A stretch of DNA of 64,000 bases from Dictyobacter kobayashii (GTDB lineage: Bacteria; Chloroflexota; Ktedonobacteria; Ktedonobacterales; Ktedonobacteraceae): contig NZ_BIFS01000001.1 of NCBI RefSeq assembly GCF_003967555.1, positions 4,712,001 through 4,776,000 of the forward strand. Direction: 5' to 3'. Each line of letters begins with the position of its first letter. Positions within the stretch are counted from its first letter, which is position 1. Shown here piece by piece: positions 26,703-35,555 of the stretch. A program made the position numbers and the translations under genes. The notes under the pieces are model-generated. The model did not search any database. It was not told where the DNA came from and was given only the letters and a program-made list of their open reading frames with translations.

Positions 26703-26925
26703 GACACATCCTTAATTAATTGGTGCAAAAATTGCTCTTTGCACCAATTAATTAAGGATGTGTCTGATCTTCATGATCACCGCGCTCTTCACGCCTGAGT
26801 TTGAGCGCCTTTGGCGCTCAAGAAGTATTCTTGTGTGGTGCAAAAAAGTGCGCCCAGTGCACTTTTTTGCACCACACAAGAAAAAAAGGATCGGGCGCGT
26901 CAGCGCACGCCCGCAAACAAACTAT
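26703..26925 (+). repeat. Paired-palindrome element, copy 1
   Basis: The first arm pair is 26703-26729/26738-26764 (27 bp, perfect) and the second is 26828-26851/26859-26882 (24 bp, perfect). Between them is a linker with ATCACCGC and TGAGTT, and after the second comes AAAAAAAGGATCGGGCGCG and a GCGCACG block. A second copy at 32763-32970 has different arms but the same linker and tail. The element sits between the sugar porter and the DtxR gene. There is no protein gene in 26617-27029. Confidence 0.7.
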
Positions 26926-27029
26926 AAGCTATCATAACATTTTCCTTTACTCCTTCTTGACCAGGTTTGTGTTGTGTGGTAACCTTATTTTTATGGTACT
27001 AAAAAATGGATTTTTGAGGAGAGGAAAAA

Positions 27030-27716
27030 GTGCAGAAACCTATTCAAGAGCTTGCTCCGCGCATCAGCGATTGCCTCAAGGTCATCTATGCACTCCAGGA
27101 GCGCAATCAAAAAGTATCAACCTCCGCAGTTAGCGAGAGGCTGGGAGTAAGCGATGCCACCGCGACAATGATGTTTAAAGAATTTGCTTCGGCAGGTTGG
27201 GTTGAGCATGTTCCTTACCATGGCGTTCGTCTAACACCCCTCGGCGAGCAGAAGGCGATGGAAGTGATTCGCCATCACCGCTTGCTGGAGCTCTACCTGG
27301 CTCGTGAGCTAGGCTATAGCTGGGATAAAGTGCATGCAGAGGCTGATCGCTTAGAGCATGTGATCTCAGAGGAGTTTGAAGAGAAGCTCGATCAGTTGCT
27401 GGGTTATCCTACAGTCGATCCCCATGGAGATCCTATTCCCAGTAAAGACGGTGTGATGGTTGTGCGTAAGGGCATAAAACTATCTCAACTGCCTGAGGGA
27501 ACGAGCGCACAGATTTTGCGCGTTAGCGACCAGGATCCTGAGAAATTATGCTACCTGGGTAGCCTCGGCCTCTATCCTGAAAGCCGCATTCAGCTTCTCT
27601 CGCGTGCCCCATTTGAAGGGCCTTTGCATATCCGTGTTGGCGAGGAGGCGGCGATGGCGGATTATATGTTGGGATTTGAACTGGCCGAGCACATAATCGT
27701 CACGGTTCTGCCGTAA
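27030..27716 (+). CDS. DtxR/MntR-family metal-dependent transcriptional regulator
   Basis: The protein has 228 residues from GTG 27030, which follows GAGGAGAGG. Residues 1-70 form a winged helix (VSERLGVSDATATMMFKEFA, then GVRLTPLGEQKAMEVI), 75-140 the dimerisation and metal-binding helices (RHHRLLELYLARELGYSWD and EADRLEHVISEEFEEKL), and the last 75 a FeoA/SH3-like domain. This three-domain layout is that of DtxR/IdeR rather than short MntR. Such repressors use Fe(II) or Mn(II) as co-repressor. The next gene on the same strand is an Nramp transporter, so manganese or iron uptake is the likely target and this pair a self-contained metal-homeostasis unit. Confidence 0.9.
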   Translation: MQKPIQELAPRISDCLKVIYALQERNQKVSTSAVSERLGVSDATATMMFKEFASAGWVEHVPYHGVRLTPLGEQKAMEVIRHHRLLELYLARELGYSWDKVHAEADRLEHVISEEFEEKLDQLLGYPTVDPHGDPIPSKDGVMVVRKGIKLSQLPEGTSAQILRVSDQDPEKLCYLGSLGLYPESRIQLLSRAPFEGPLHIRVGEEAAMADYMLGFELAEHIIVTVLP

Positions 27717-27847
27717 CAACCGAGTAGTACGTCTCGAAATGATTGGAGTTGATCGTATAAGCAATATACATAAAATTGCTGCAATGGTCATTCTTAATAC
27801 CTGAATACATTATTGCGCATACATATTGTAGATGAGGAAAATAGCGT

Positions 27848-29169
27848 ATGGCATTATTATCAAAATCACGTAGCAAAGTGGAGTATGAGGCCCCATACAT
27901 ATTCGCCTGCTCTGCCAGGGGAAGCATTTATGGACTGGCAATAATCGTTGGGGACTGGGCTTACGAGAGATTTTGAAGGCTCTGGGTCCCGGTTTTTTGA
28001 TTAGTGTGGGATATATGGACCCGGGCAACTGGGGGACTAATCTGGCGGCTGGTGCTGGTTTCGGCTATCAGCTTTTATGGGTTATCCTCGTCAGTAATAT
28101 TGTGGCTATCTTCCTGCAAATTGCCTCATCCAAACTTGGTATCGCTACTGGTAAAGATCTTGCTCAACTTGTGCGCGAGCAATTTCCACGCCCGATCGTC
28201 AATTGTTTTGCGGCAACTTCTGTTATTGCCATTATGGCAACCGATCTGGCCGAGATTGTTGGTGGGGCCCTGGGTTTCCAGATTCTCTTTGGTATCCCAT
28301 TGGTGCTCGGGGCCATTCTGACCGGGATTATCGTGATGGGGCTGCTTGGTTTAAGCCGCTGGGGATTTCGCAAGATTGAATACATTATAATTGGCTTTGT
28401 CTCGATCATTGGATTGGCCTATGTCTATGAAACTGCCTTGCTCCATCCTGATTGGGGTGGTGTTGGTTTTCATGTCATTGTTCCGCAATTATCTACTGGC
28501 AGTGTCCTGGTTGCCGTTGGTATTCTTGGTGCGACCGTCATGCCGCATAATGTGTTTCTGCACTCATACCTCTCTCATCAACGTCTTAGTGGCCCGGAGG
28601 CCTCATTGGCCGAGCGGCGTAAGGTTTTGCAGCTCTCAAAAATTGATACGATTGCCGCCCTCAATGTCGCTTTTTTTGTCAATGCCGCCATGCTGGTAGT
28701 GGCGGGGGCCGTTTTTTACCATCATGTTAATGCCGATAACCTGGATCTGCAGACCGCCTACGTTACTTTAATTCCGGTGCTGGGCGTGTTTGCGGGCATT
28801 GCCTTTGGCGTAGGACTGCTGGCCTCGGGCCTCTCATCTTCCATGACAGGAACGCTGGCCGGCCAGGTAGTCTTACAGGGATTTCTCAATAAGCCGGTCG
28901 CGGTCTGGATCTGGCGCATTATTACTTTGATCCCGGCCCTGGTAGTAACCGCTATGGGGGTATCCTCTGTACAGATATTGGTGATCAGCCAGGTGGTCTT
29001 AAGCTTACAACTGCCCTTTACTATTGTAGCTGTCATCGTCCTATCCTGCCGCCGTGACCTCCTGGGTGAATTTACCAACCCACGCTACCTGACCACCATC
29101 CATATCCTGCTTGCATTAATGGTAACGGCCCTCAACGTATGGCTCATTTTTAGCTACCTACCCCTGTAA
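27848..29169 (+). CDS. Nramp-family divalent metal (Mn/Fe) transporter (frame break near the N-terminus)
   Basis: The body has the transport signature GYMDPGNWGTNLAAG (helix 1, the D-P-G-N metal site) and VMPHNVFLHSYL (helix 6, M-P-H), with 11 helices over about 400 residues: a proton-coupled Mn(II)/Fe(II) importer. The gene probably starts at ATG 27848, which follows GAGGAAAA and opens with MALLSKSRSKVEYEAPYI. The reading then has to change frame between about 27910 and 27935 (a GGGG run) to reach GKHLWTGNNRWGLGLREIL, which leads into the transporter. As written, only a TTG at 27973 would start the long reading. It lies 130 bases after the DtxR-type regulator. Confidence 0.87.
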
Positions 29170-29177
29170 CACCTTTA

Positions 29178-29235
29178 AGCAACAAGAACAACGATATGCA
29201 TTGCATAAACAGCGCAAATCGCTGTTCTTGTTGCT
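29178..29235 (+). terminator. 13-bp hairpin after the Nramp gene
   Basis: AGCAACAAGAACA (29178-29190) pairs with TGTTCTTGTTGCT (29223-29235) across a 32-base loop with partial further pairing (ACGAT/ATCGC). It starts nine bases after the transporter stop. Confidence 0.6.
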
Positions 29236-29361
29236 GTTGCGTTCAAGCTAATGAAGCTTACGGGATAGTTTATAATAGGGTCATCCAGCGGCGCATTGCA
29301 CTTCCCGCGAGTGAGAATATGGGGAGGTCACAGGTGGAGATTTTTTGATAGAACTCCATGC

Positions 29362-29373
29362 ATGCTATAGCAT
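29362..29373. promoter_or_regulatory. Perfect 12-bp palindrome upstream of the FAD oxidoreductase
   Basis: ATGCTATAGCAT is a perfect palindrome about 120 bases before the oxidoreductase start, overlapping a weak TTGATA/TATAGC promoter-like pair. It is a candidate operator without known regulator. Confidence 0.3.
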
Positions 29374-29493
29374 ACTCAACCATGGTATTTACAGGTTGAC
29401 TGTGCTAATATTTTGCTACCTGGCATAAAAAATGAGTTTATCTCATGCTTTCTATAGCAGACGAGAATGATATTTCATACAAGGAGAGACTTT

Positions 29494-30729
29494 TTGGCAA
29501 CTCACGAGAAACGATATGTAATCATCGGCAATGGCGTTGCCGGTACGACTGCTGCCGAGACGCTGCGTAAGAATGACCCCAACTGCAGCATCCATCTATT
29601 AACCAACGAGCGCTATCCACTGTACAACCGTGTGTCTCTGCCACGTTTCCTGCAGGGCGTGATCGTGGAGCAGAAAGTCATGATCCGCGACTTTGCCTGG
29701 CATGAGCAGCGTAACATTCATCTGATCACAGAGACTCTGGTGACAGGCGTCAATACTGAAGAGCGTGTGGTCAGCACAGAGGATGGGCGTGAATTCCCCT
29801 ATGATGCTTTATTGGTTGCCAGCGGCGGCTGGGCCAATCCCCTCAATGTTCCGGGCGCCAAGGATACTAAACATATTTATAACTTTGTCACCCTTGACGA
29901 TACCAAAACCATTGTTGAGCGCATGCTGGAGTCGCGTACGGCCCTGGCTTATGGTGGTAGCTTCATCGCCTATGAGCTGTGCGATGGCTTTGCGGTGCGC
30001 AAGCTCGACACCGTCTGGATGATGCGTGGCCCTTACTGGTTGCGTAACTCGCTGGATACCGATGGCGGCGAAGTTGTGGATAACATTGCCAAAAAATTTG
30101 GGGTCGAGGTGATTCACGGTGATGAAATCGATTCGGTGATCCCCTCCAATGGTGTGCCCAGCTACGTCAAGACCAAGAAGGGCCGTGAGATTCAGGCCGA
30201 TATGATTGGTGTGGGCCTGGGTATTACGCTGAACACCCAGATTTTAGAGGGCTCACCCATCGAGGTGAATGGTGGTGTGGTCGTCAATGAATTCCTGGAG
30301 ACAAACGTGCCAGGCGTCTATGCAGCCGGCGACGTCGCCAACTTTTATGACTCTACCGTCAATCGCCATCACACCATGGGCACCTGGGATAATGCGAAAG
30401 CCCATGGACAGGTCGCGGCCATCAATATGGCCGGTGGTAAGCAGGCCTATGTCGATGTTCCTACCTACACCAGCCCACTATTTGATGTCAACATTGCCGT
30501 GGTTGGTAGTGCTGAATCAAATAACCCCGAAATGGAGACAATTGCTCTGCGTGAGCCAGGTGAAAAAGGCAATGAGAATTATCGCCGCCTCTTCTTCCAA
30601 AAGAACAAACTGGTGGGTGTGTTGATGATTGGCAGCCCCAAGGGACGCAAAAAACTGGTTGAGATCGTAAAGAACCAGCAGCCCTTTGCCAGTGCCGCCG
30701 AGCGCGAAGCTCTCTTGACCCTGAAATAA
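29494..30729 (+). CDS. NAD(P)/FAD-dependent oxidoreductase
   Basis: The protein has 411 residues from a TTG at 29494 (ATHEKRYVIIGNGVAG follows), chosen because AAGGAG lies eight bases upstream; the earlier ATG at 29467 has no ribosome site. The FAD motif is YVIIGNGVAGTTAAETL (G-x-G-x-x-G), LLVASGGWANPL is the second FAD contact, a degenerate NAD site is ALAYGGSFIAYELCDG, and the C-terminal FAD motif is VPGVYAAGDVANF. The layout matches the ferredoxin/rubredoxin/nitrite reductase NAD(P)H-oxidising group. The NAD loop has lost one glycine of the usual pattern. The electron acceptor is unknown; no ferredoxin or sirohaem gene is near. It is a single-gene unit closed by a 37-bp hairpin. Confidence 0.87.
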   Translation: MATHEKRYVIIGNGVAGTTAAETLRKNDPNCSIHLLTNERYPLYNRVSLPRFLQGVIVEQKVMIRDFAWHEQRNIHLITETLVTGVNTEERVVSTEDGREFPYDALLVASGGWANPLNVPGAKDTKHIYNFVTLDDTKTIVERMLESRTALAYGGSFIAYELCDGFAVRKLDTVWMMRGPYWLRNSLDTDGGEVVDNIAKKFGVEVIHGDEIDSVIPSNGVPSYVKTKKGREIQADMIGVGLGITLNTQILEGSPIEVNGGVVVNEFLETNVPGVYAAGDVANFYDSTVNRHHTMGTWDNAKAHGQVAAINMAGGKQAYVDVPTYTSPLFDVNIAVVGSAESNNPEMETIALREPGEKGNENYRRLFFQKNKLVGVLMIGSPKGRKKLVEIVKNQQPFASAAEREALLTLK

Positions 30730-30740
30730 ATATCCAGAGA

Positions 30741-30820
30741 AGCTGGAATAAGCAGCCAAAACGACGAACCGTACCTGTGTGTGCAGGTACGGTTCGTCGT
30801 TTTGGCTGCTTATTCCAGCT
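30741..30820. terminator. 37-bp perfect hairpin
   Basis: 30741-30777 is perfectly complementary to 30784-30820, with loop TGTGTG. It begins 11 bases after the oxidoreductase stop. No T run follows, so it may act as a strong RNA-end structure rather than a classical terminator. Confidence 0.7.
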
Positions 30821-30959
30821 TTGTATTGTCCTTGTGAATTTGCGACGATTACATATATATTATTGTATATATGTGCTATGTATGATCCAGTTACTTGACT
30901 GTTTGCTGCTTTTCAGCTAACGTAAGGTGCGTTAAGAGCTAGTTATTAGGAGATGCTCC

Positions 30960-32729
30960 GTGGCGACAGTATGTACTCATTGTGGGACAGAGCTACCGCG
31001 AGAGGACGCGCGGTTTTGCAATAATTGTGGTACCCTGGTCCCTGATCATCCATTAAGTCCTCATGCGCGTATGGCAGTAAACAATGATGCGCCTGTAAAG
31101 AAAAATGATATCGCAGGGTCGCAATTCGCCTTGCCTGAGCAGGTGGCCCAGCAGCCGTCCGCCCATTCCAAACAGCCTGCCAATCCAAATGTAACGCCCT
31201 GGCTGGGTATCCAGGGACACGATGCTACAAATGTAACGCCCTGGCTGGGTATCCAGGGGTATGATATGCAATCTCCCGCTCCAACGGCCCGGTCAGAGGC
31301 ACGTGAGCCGGGAAAGGCTCCTGGCCCGTTGTCCGCTGCTGAATCACCTGTTGCTGACAGGCCAGCGGCTGAAGCGACTCCTGAACAGAATGTACCGCAA
31401 TCGACGCCTGAAAGATCAGTTGATGCGAATAATGTTCCCGCTGGACCTTCCAATGCGCGCAGGTTAAATTCAGGGTCGCGCCTGCCCCGTAGAGGGAGCG
31501 CCGAGCAACCATCTGCCAATATTGCCTGGCCGGGACCGCTGACTCATGTTATGACTGGCGACGATAAAGCGCAGGTGCGCCAGGATGTGCAGCAAAATGA
31601 GTTTCCTATCCTTCCTTCGACTCCTCCGCCTGCCCGTGACCTGCATGTAAAAATATGGGATGACGCGGATAAGCCAGCCGCCGCCGAGCCTTCTCAAGTA
31701 GCCAGAGAGCCAGCTGTGAGTCAGCCTGAGCCGCAGTCCCAGTCGCAGGACGATGAGGTTGAATACCTGCCGACTCGACCTTTGGCGGCTGCCAGCTCTG
31801 TGGCTGATGAAGAGACGCTTACCGAAACCACCCTTACCCATCTGCCGACTGCACAGTTGAAATCTGTCTCCTCACCCGTTCAGCCAGCGGCTGACCGCCA
31901 GGCCGAGACTCCTCTATCTCAAGACACGCCCCGGGATGGGCATATCGACCAGTTGCCTACCGCTCAATGGCAGACGCCTGAGGTTGTTAGAGAGAAGACG
32001 CCATCCCCGGCCAGTTCTCCTGGTGTGGCTAGAAATATCTCTGCGCCAGGATTTAATGCGTTGAGCTCGTATCCGCCGGTTCCCAGTGTAAAGTCTGCGC
32101 CCAGCTCGGCGCCAGCCAATCTTGCCACGCCAGTTCCGCGCAACAGAGAAGCACTGCTGCAACCAGCAGTGCCATCAAAGTCAAAACCAGCGGGTATGGG
32201 CAAAAAGCGCACATTACTGATTGCTGTTGCCGCTATCGTCCTGATCTGTGTGGTGGCTCTTGGCAGTTGGATCGCTCTGGCGCAGCCATTCACGATCTCG
32301 CCAGCCACAAATCCACTGCAGTCCGTTACTAACAGCACGCTTGGGCTCTCGATGGAATATCCCCAGGGATGGAGTAGCAGCCAGAGTGGTACTACGCTGA
32401 AAATAGCGGATAGTAGTAACACCGCTCAGGTGTCGATCGTCATGTCTGATGCTGGTTCAGTTGACCCGGCTAAGTATCTCCAGCAGCAAGCAAATAAATT
32501 GGGGTTGACCGATGCAAAGACGGGTAGTGCCACTACGTTTGCTGGCACCAGTTGGCAGCAGACCAGTGGTGATTTTCTGTTGTCGGGGGCCAGCTATGTT
32601 GGCACCATCTATGTTGGTACCCACAATAACCATCTTTACACCTGGACTCAGATCGCGCCCAAAAATGTCTTCCATGATGAAGAGACCCTTGTGTTTGCTC
32701 CGGCACGTTCAAGCCTGCACCTTCAATAA
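30960..32729 (+). CDS. Zinc-ribbon single-pass membrane protein
   Basis: The protein has 589 residues from GTG 30960 with AGGAG upstream. The N-terminus is a zinc ribbon, CTHCGTELP then CNNCGTLVP. Then comes a very long low-complexity cytoplasmic segment (about 30-410) rich in Pro, Ala, Ser and Gln, with a twice-repeated NVTPWLGIQG and three LPT-A-Q/R motifs (YLPTRPL, HLPTAQL, QLPTAQW). A single helix (LLIAVAAIVLICVVALGSWI, about 420-440) leads to an outer domain of about 150 residues (LGLSMEYPQGWSSSQSG, ending FHDEETLVFAPARSSL), which resembles PsbP/DUF1795-like lipid- or protein-binding folds. Thr-rich repeats suggest that Ser/Thr kinases could phosphorylate it. The function is unknown. Confidence 0.8.
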   Translation: MATVCTHCGTELPREDARFCNNCGTLVPDHPLSPHARMAVNNDAPVKKNDIAGSQFALPEQVAQQPSAHSKQPANPNVTPWLGIQGHDATNVTPWLGIQGYDMQSPAPTARSEAREPGKAPGPLSAAESPVADRPAAEATPEQNVPQSTPERSVDANNVPAGPSNARRLNSGSRLPRRGSAEQPSANIAWPGPLTHVMTGDDKAQVRQDVQQNEFPILPSTPPPARDLHVKIWDDADKPAAAEPSQVAREPAVSQPEPQSQSQDDEVEYLPTRPLAAASSVADEETLTETTLTHLPTAQLKSVSSPVQPAADRQAETPLSQDTPRDGHIDQLPTAQWQTPEVVREKTPSPASSPGVARNISAPGFNALSSYPPVPSVKSAPSSAPANLATPVPRNREALLQPAVPSKSKPAGMGKKRTLLIAVAAIVLICVVALGSWIALAQPFTISPATNPLQSVTNSTLGLSMEYPQGWSSSQSGTTLKIADSSNTAQVSIVMSDAGSVDPAKYLQQQANKLGLTDAKTGSATTFAGTSWQQTSGDFLLSGASYVGTIYVGTHNNHLYTWTQIAPKNVFHDEETLVFAPARSSLHLQ

Positions 32730-32762
32730 ACGAGTTTTGCCAGCCTGGGGCGCTGACGCCCC

Positions 32763-33019
32763 CAATCTTTTAATGATTTATTGCAGCAGGTGCACAGATG
32801 TGCACCTGCTGCAATAAATCATTAAAAGATTGCTTTATCCCCGTAATCACCGCCTGCTGCGCGTATGAGTTCTCACACCAGCAGTACTCATCCTTTTTTT
32901 ATGTTGCAGCAAGTGCGCGGATGCGCACTTGCTGCAACATAAAAAAAGGATTCGGGCGCGGATGCGCACGTAAGGAGAAGACCCGAGAGATAACATGGCG
33001 CCATGTTATCTCTCGGGTC
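32763..33019 (+). repeat. Paired-palindrome element, copy 2, followed by a 40-bp perfect palindrome
   Basis: Three palindromes follow one another: 32763-32796/32799-32832 (34-bp arms, 2-base centre), 32890-32918/32923-32951 (29-bp arms, 4-base centre), and 32980-33019 (40 bp with no centre). The linker between the first two and the tail after the second match copy 1 at 26703-26925. The element lies between the zinc-ribbon gene and the next small gene. No gene is present in 32730-33129. Confidence 0.75.
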
Positions 33020-33086
33020 AATTTTTGGGATGTGGTATAGAAAATATTAGAGAGATCCTGCAAGGCGTTTGGACTGGCTTGTATGA

Positions 33087-33092
33087 TATAAT
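33087..33092 (+). promoter_or_regulatory. Extended -10 promoter
   Basis: TGATATAAT contains a TG-extended -10 (TATAAT at 33087-33092). Transcription would start near 33099, before the small conserved gene. Confidence 0.45.
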
Positions 33093-33252
33093 GACACTCG
33101 GCCCGGCTAGCACGGGTTGATCATCCTGTATGGCTGTTACAGGCATACTAGAGCCGGCTATCGCCGCGCCTGTATACCTGTGTGATATATACGCTACTTA
33201 TTTGGAGAAAGGAGCGCGTAGCAGCATCGCTACTACGCTATACACAGAACAC

Positions 33253-33606
33253 ATGGACGATATTCATTTTGAACGTCATTTTCGCACTCCCTATTCAGAG
33301 GGTTATTACATTATGCAGGGTAATAACCTGCAGAGCAATAATCGTCTGGGGACGGTGGATATTCACTTTACCACCACAGCAGTGCATGGCACGCTTATTT
33401 TAGAACGTGAGTTGGAGGAGGCCGATCTGACAAAGTTGATCGAGCAGATTGACGAGGATCTGGTGCTTTCGGCCGATATGCCGCGTGATGATTTTCTGGT
33501 GAGTGTCTACGTTGGTAAAGATGTCGGTTTCTATAGCGATGAATACTTTGCTGAAGAAAATAACGAGTCCCTCGACTTTGATGATGAGGATGATCCCTCC
33601 ATTTAG
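33253..33606 (+). CDS. Small conserved acidic protein of unknown function
   Basis: From ATG 33253 the product has 117 residues (MDDIHFERHFRTPYSEGYY). It is acidic, has a predicted alpha-beta core (RLGTVDIHFTTTAVHGTLIL, then LTKLIEQIDEDLVLSADMP and FLVSVYVGK) and ends in a run of Glu/Asp. I do not recognise a family. An in-frame ATG at 33130 would add 41 residues that look less protein-like (AAPVYLCDIYATYLEKGARS); neither start has a good ribosome site, although AAAGGAG at about 33208 lies before a small hairpin (TAGC-AGCATC-GCTA). The gene is monocistronic. No membrane or signal segment is present. Confidence 0.6.
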   Translation: MDDIHFERHFRTPYSEGYYIMQGNNLQSNNRLGTVDIHFTTTAVHGTLILERELEEADLTKLIEQIDEDLVLSADMPRDDFLVSVYVGKDVGFYSDEYFAEENNESLDFDDEDDPSI

Positions 33607-33758
33607 CGATGGTCGGGACGGGATGTGTAGAGAAAAAGTGGCCTATAAAAGGCACAGAACCCTTTAAGCAAGATCTAACATGGGGGGCTGTGCCTTTTCA
33701 CGTTGATGGGACCGCGCCATGGAGAGTGCTGCTCTGTGGCCCATACATATTGTCGCGT

Positions 33759-34409
33759 TTAATCCTCTAACAGGCCACGGCGCATGGCATATTTGACCAG
33801 TTCGGCGCGACTGTGCAGATTCAGCTTGTCCATAATATGTGTCCGGTGGGTATCTACTGTCTTGGGGCTGATAATCAGGCGCTCGGCAATCTGATTATTG
33901 GTGTGGCCTTCAGCCACTAATTTCAAAATTTCTCGTTCGCGCTCCGTCAGACTGCTATAGCTGTCGCGTTCCTCACCTGTGCGTACTCGTTGCAGGTAAT
34001 CGCCAACTACTACCGATTGGGCGGTCGGAGAGAGATAAAATTGCCCGCTTTTAATGACATGAATAGCTGTAATGAGCTCAGTGTCGGCGGCTTCTTTGAG
34101 CATATAGCCCGCGGCTCCGGCGCGCAGGGCTTGAAAAACGTATTCGTCATGCTCATGCATGGTCAGTACCAGAATCCTGACATCCGGTAACAGGCGCTTG
34201 ATCTGTTTGGTAGCCTCGATCCCATTGATATCGGGCATCGTAATATCCATCAGAATTACATCGGGCTGAATTCGCTGCGCTTCCTGGATCGCCTGGCGAC
34301 CATCCTGGGCCTCACCTACGACCTCCATATCAGGCTGTGCATTCAACATCATTTTTAAGCCAGCGCGTAAAATAGTATGGTCATCTGCTAAGAGTATGCG
34401 TATCTTCAT
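33759..34409 (-). CDS. NarL/LuxR-family response regulator
   Basis: The protein has 216 residues. The receiver domain has the acidic pocket LLADDH, phosphoacceptor Asp55 (VILMDITMPDING), the Thr of LVLTMHEHDEY and Lys of MLKEAADTEL. The C-terminal LuxR-type helix-turn-helix is SLTEREREILKLVAEG with NNQIAERLIISPKTVDTH. It is the DNA-binding partner of the kinase directly upstream (34467), 57 bases away. The pair lies divergent from the cytochrome bc operon, so redox control of that operon is possible but not shown. Confidence 0.93.
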   Translation of the reverse strand: MKIRILLADDHTILRAGLKMMLNAQPDMEVVGEAQDGRQAIQEAQRIQPDVILMDITMPDINGIEATKQIKRLLPDVRILVLTMHEHDEYVFQALRAGAAGYMLKEAADTELITAIHVIKSGQFYLSPTAQSVVVGDYLQRVRTGEERDSYSSLTEREREILKLVAEGHTNNQIAERLIISPKTVDTHRTHIMDKLNLHSRAELVKYAMRRGLLED

Positions 34410-34466
34410 GCTTTTTATGATCCTATAGCGTTTCTATGGAATAGTGTTTCAACAGTCAATGTTGTG

Positions 34467-35555
34467 TTATCCAGCTACCCAGGTGGTGACTGCATTGTCG
34501 GATGACGCCATTTGGATAGGTATGTGGGCGCGCACAACTGTTCCTTTGCCGGGCTGTGAGTCGATATCTAGTGAGCCATCCAGGAGTTGAGCCCTCTCAA
34601 ACATTCCCACCAATCCCCAGCCGCGCTCCTGCCCGATGGCTGGTTTTTTCTTCAGTTTCTCAACATCAAAGCCATCCCCGTTATCTGAGATGGTGACGTC
34701 GATGGCATTATCATGCTCTCGTAAAATAACACTTACTTTTTGTGCATGTGAGTGACGCGCAACATTGGTCAGAGCTTCCTGTACGATGCGATATAGCACA
34801 GTCTCGGTCTCGGAGGTTAGACGATCCTTTAAGCCTGTAGTCTGAAAATCGATCTCTATGCCGGTTTTCTGCTGATACTCTTTAATATACCAGCGCAGCG
34901 CTGGCATCAGGCCCAGATCATCCAATGCGCTGGGGCGCAGATCAATGCTCAGGCTGCGAATAGCGCGCAGCGTCTGGTGGGCCAGCTGTCGTGTCTCGGC
35001 GATGCGGTCGCGTGCCTCTGGCGAGGTGATGGATTCTTCAAGGACGGCCAGGCTGATTAACAAAGAAGTCAGTACCTGTGATGTCTCATCATGGAGCTCG
35101 CGCGCCACGCGCTTGCGTTCCTCTTCCTGAGCATTAATGATCTGCGCGGCCCGGTGGCGGTTCGCCTCATCGATGGCCTCAAGCATCATATTGAAGGTGC
35201 GGGCCAGCTGGTCGGCCTGTGGATCGGTCCCGGTCAAGGGGGCGCGCAATGTGCGTTCACCAGCCTGGACGCGGTTCATGACCTTACCCAGATCTAAGAG
35301 TGGGCGGAACGCAAATTGCAGCAGGACAAAGTTGAGGGCGATACTGACCAGCCAGCCAACGGCCACAAAAATAATCAAGGGGACATAGGAAAAAGTATTG
35401 AGCCTGGTCGCCAGCCAGGTACCCCCGGTTGCTCCCACAAAGATAATCGCGCTATTGGCGAGTAGCACGCGGTAGAAAACGGGCAATTCGTTTAGCGCTC
35501 CCAGCATCCTATGACTTTTGGGCGCATCATTTTCATGTGTTTGGGCATCAGACAT
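34467..35555 (-). CDS. NarX-type sensor histidine kinase (HPK7)
   Basis: The protein has 363 residues from ATG 35555 (MSDAQTHEND); the reading is open upstream to 35888 but without a ribosome site. Two membrane helices (about 28-50 and 56-82) are separated by only a few residues, so there is practically no extracellular sensor loop. A HAMP segment (83-135) follows. The HisKA_3 helix is EERKRVARELHDETSQVLTS with His155, and the ATPase domain has LYRIVQEALTNVARHSHA, ISDNGDGFD and GWGLVGMFERAQLLDG. It phosphorylates the adjacent NarL-type regulator. With such a short loop, membrane or quinone state is a more likely signal than a periplasmic ligand; that is inference. Confidence 0.9.
   Translation of the reverse strand: MSDAQTHENDAPKSHRMLGALNELPVFYRVLLANSAIIFVGATGGTWLATRLNTFSYVPLIIFVAVGWLVSIALNFVLLQFAFRPLLDLGKVMNRVQAGERTLRAPLTGTDPQADQLARTFNMMLEAIDEANRHRAAQIINAQEEERKRVARELHDETSQVLTSLLISLAVLEESITSPEARDRIAETRQLAHQTLRAIRSLSIDLRPSALDDLGLMPALRWYIKEYQQKTGIEIDFQTTGLKDRLTSETETVLYRIVQEALTNVARHSHAQKVSVILREHDNAIDVTISDNGDGFDVEKLKKKPAIGQERGWGLVGMFERAQLLDGSLDIDSQPGKGTVVRAHIPIQMASSDNAVTTWVAG

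Noticed and set aside
26703..26764. 27-bp hairpin as terminator of the sugar porter gene
   Set aside because: The proper terminator is at 26641-26673; this hairpin belongs to the composite element.
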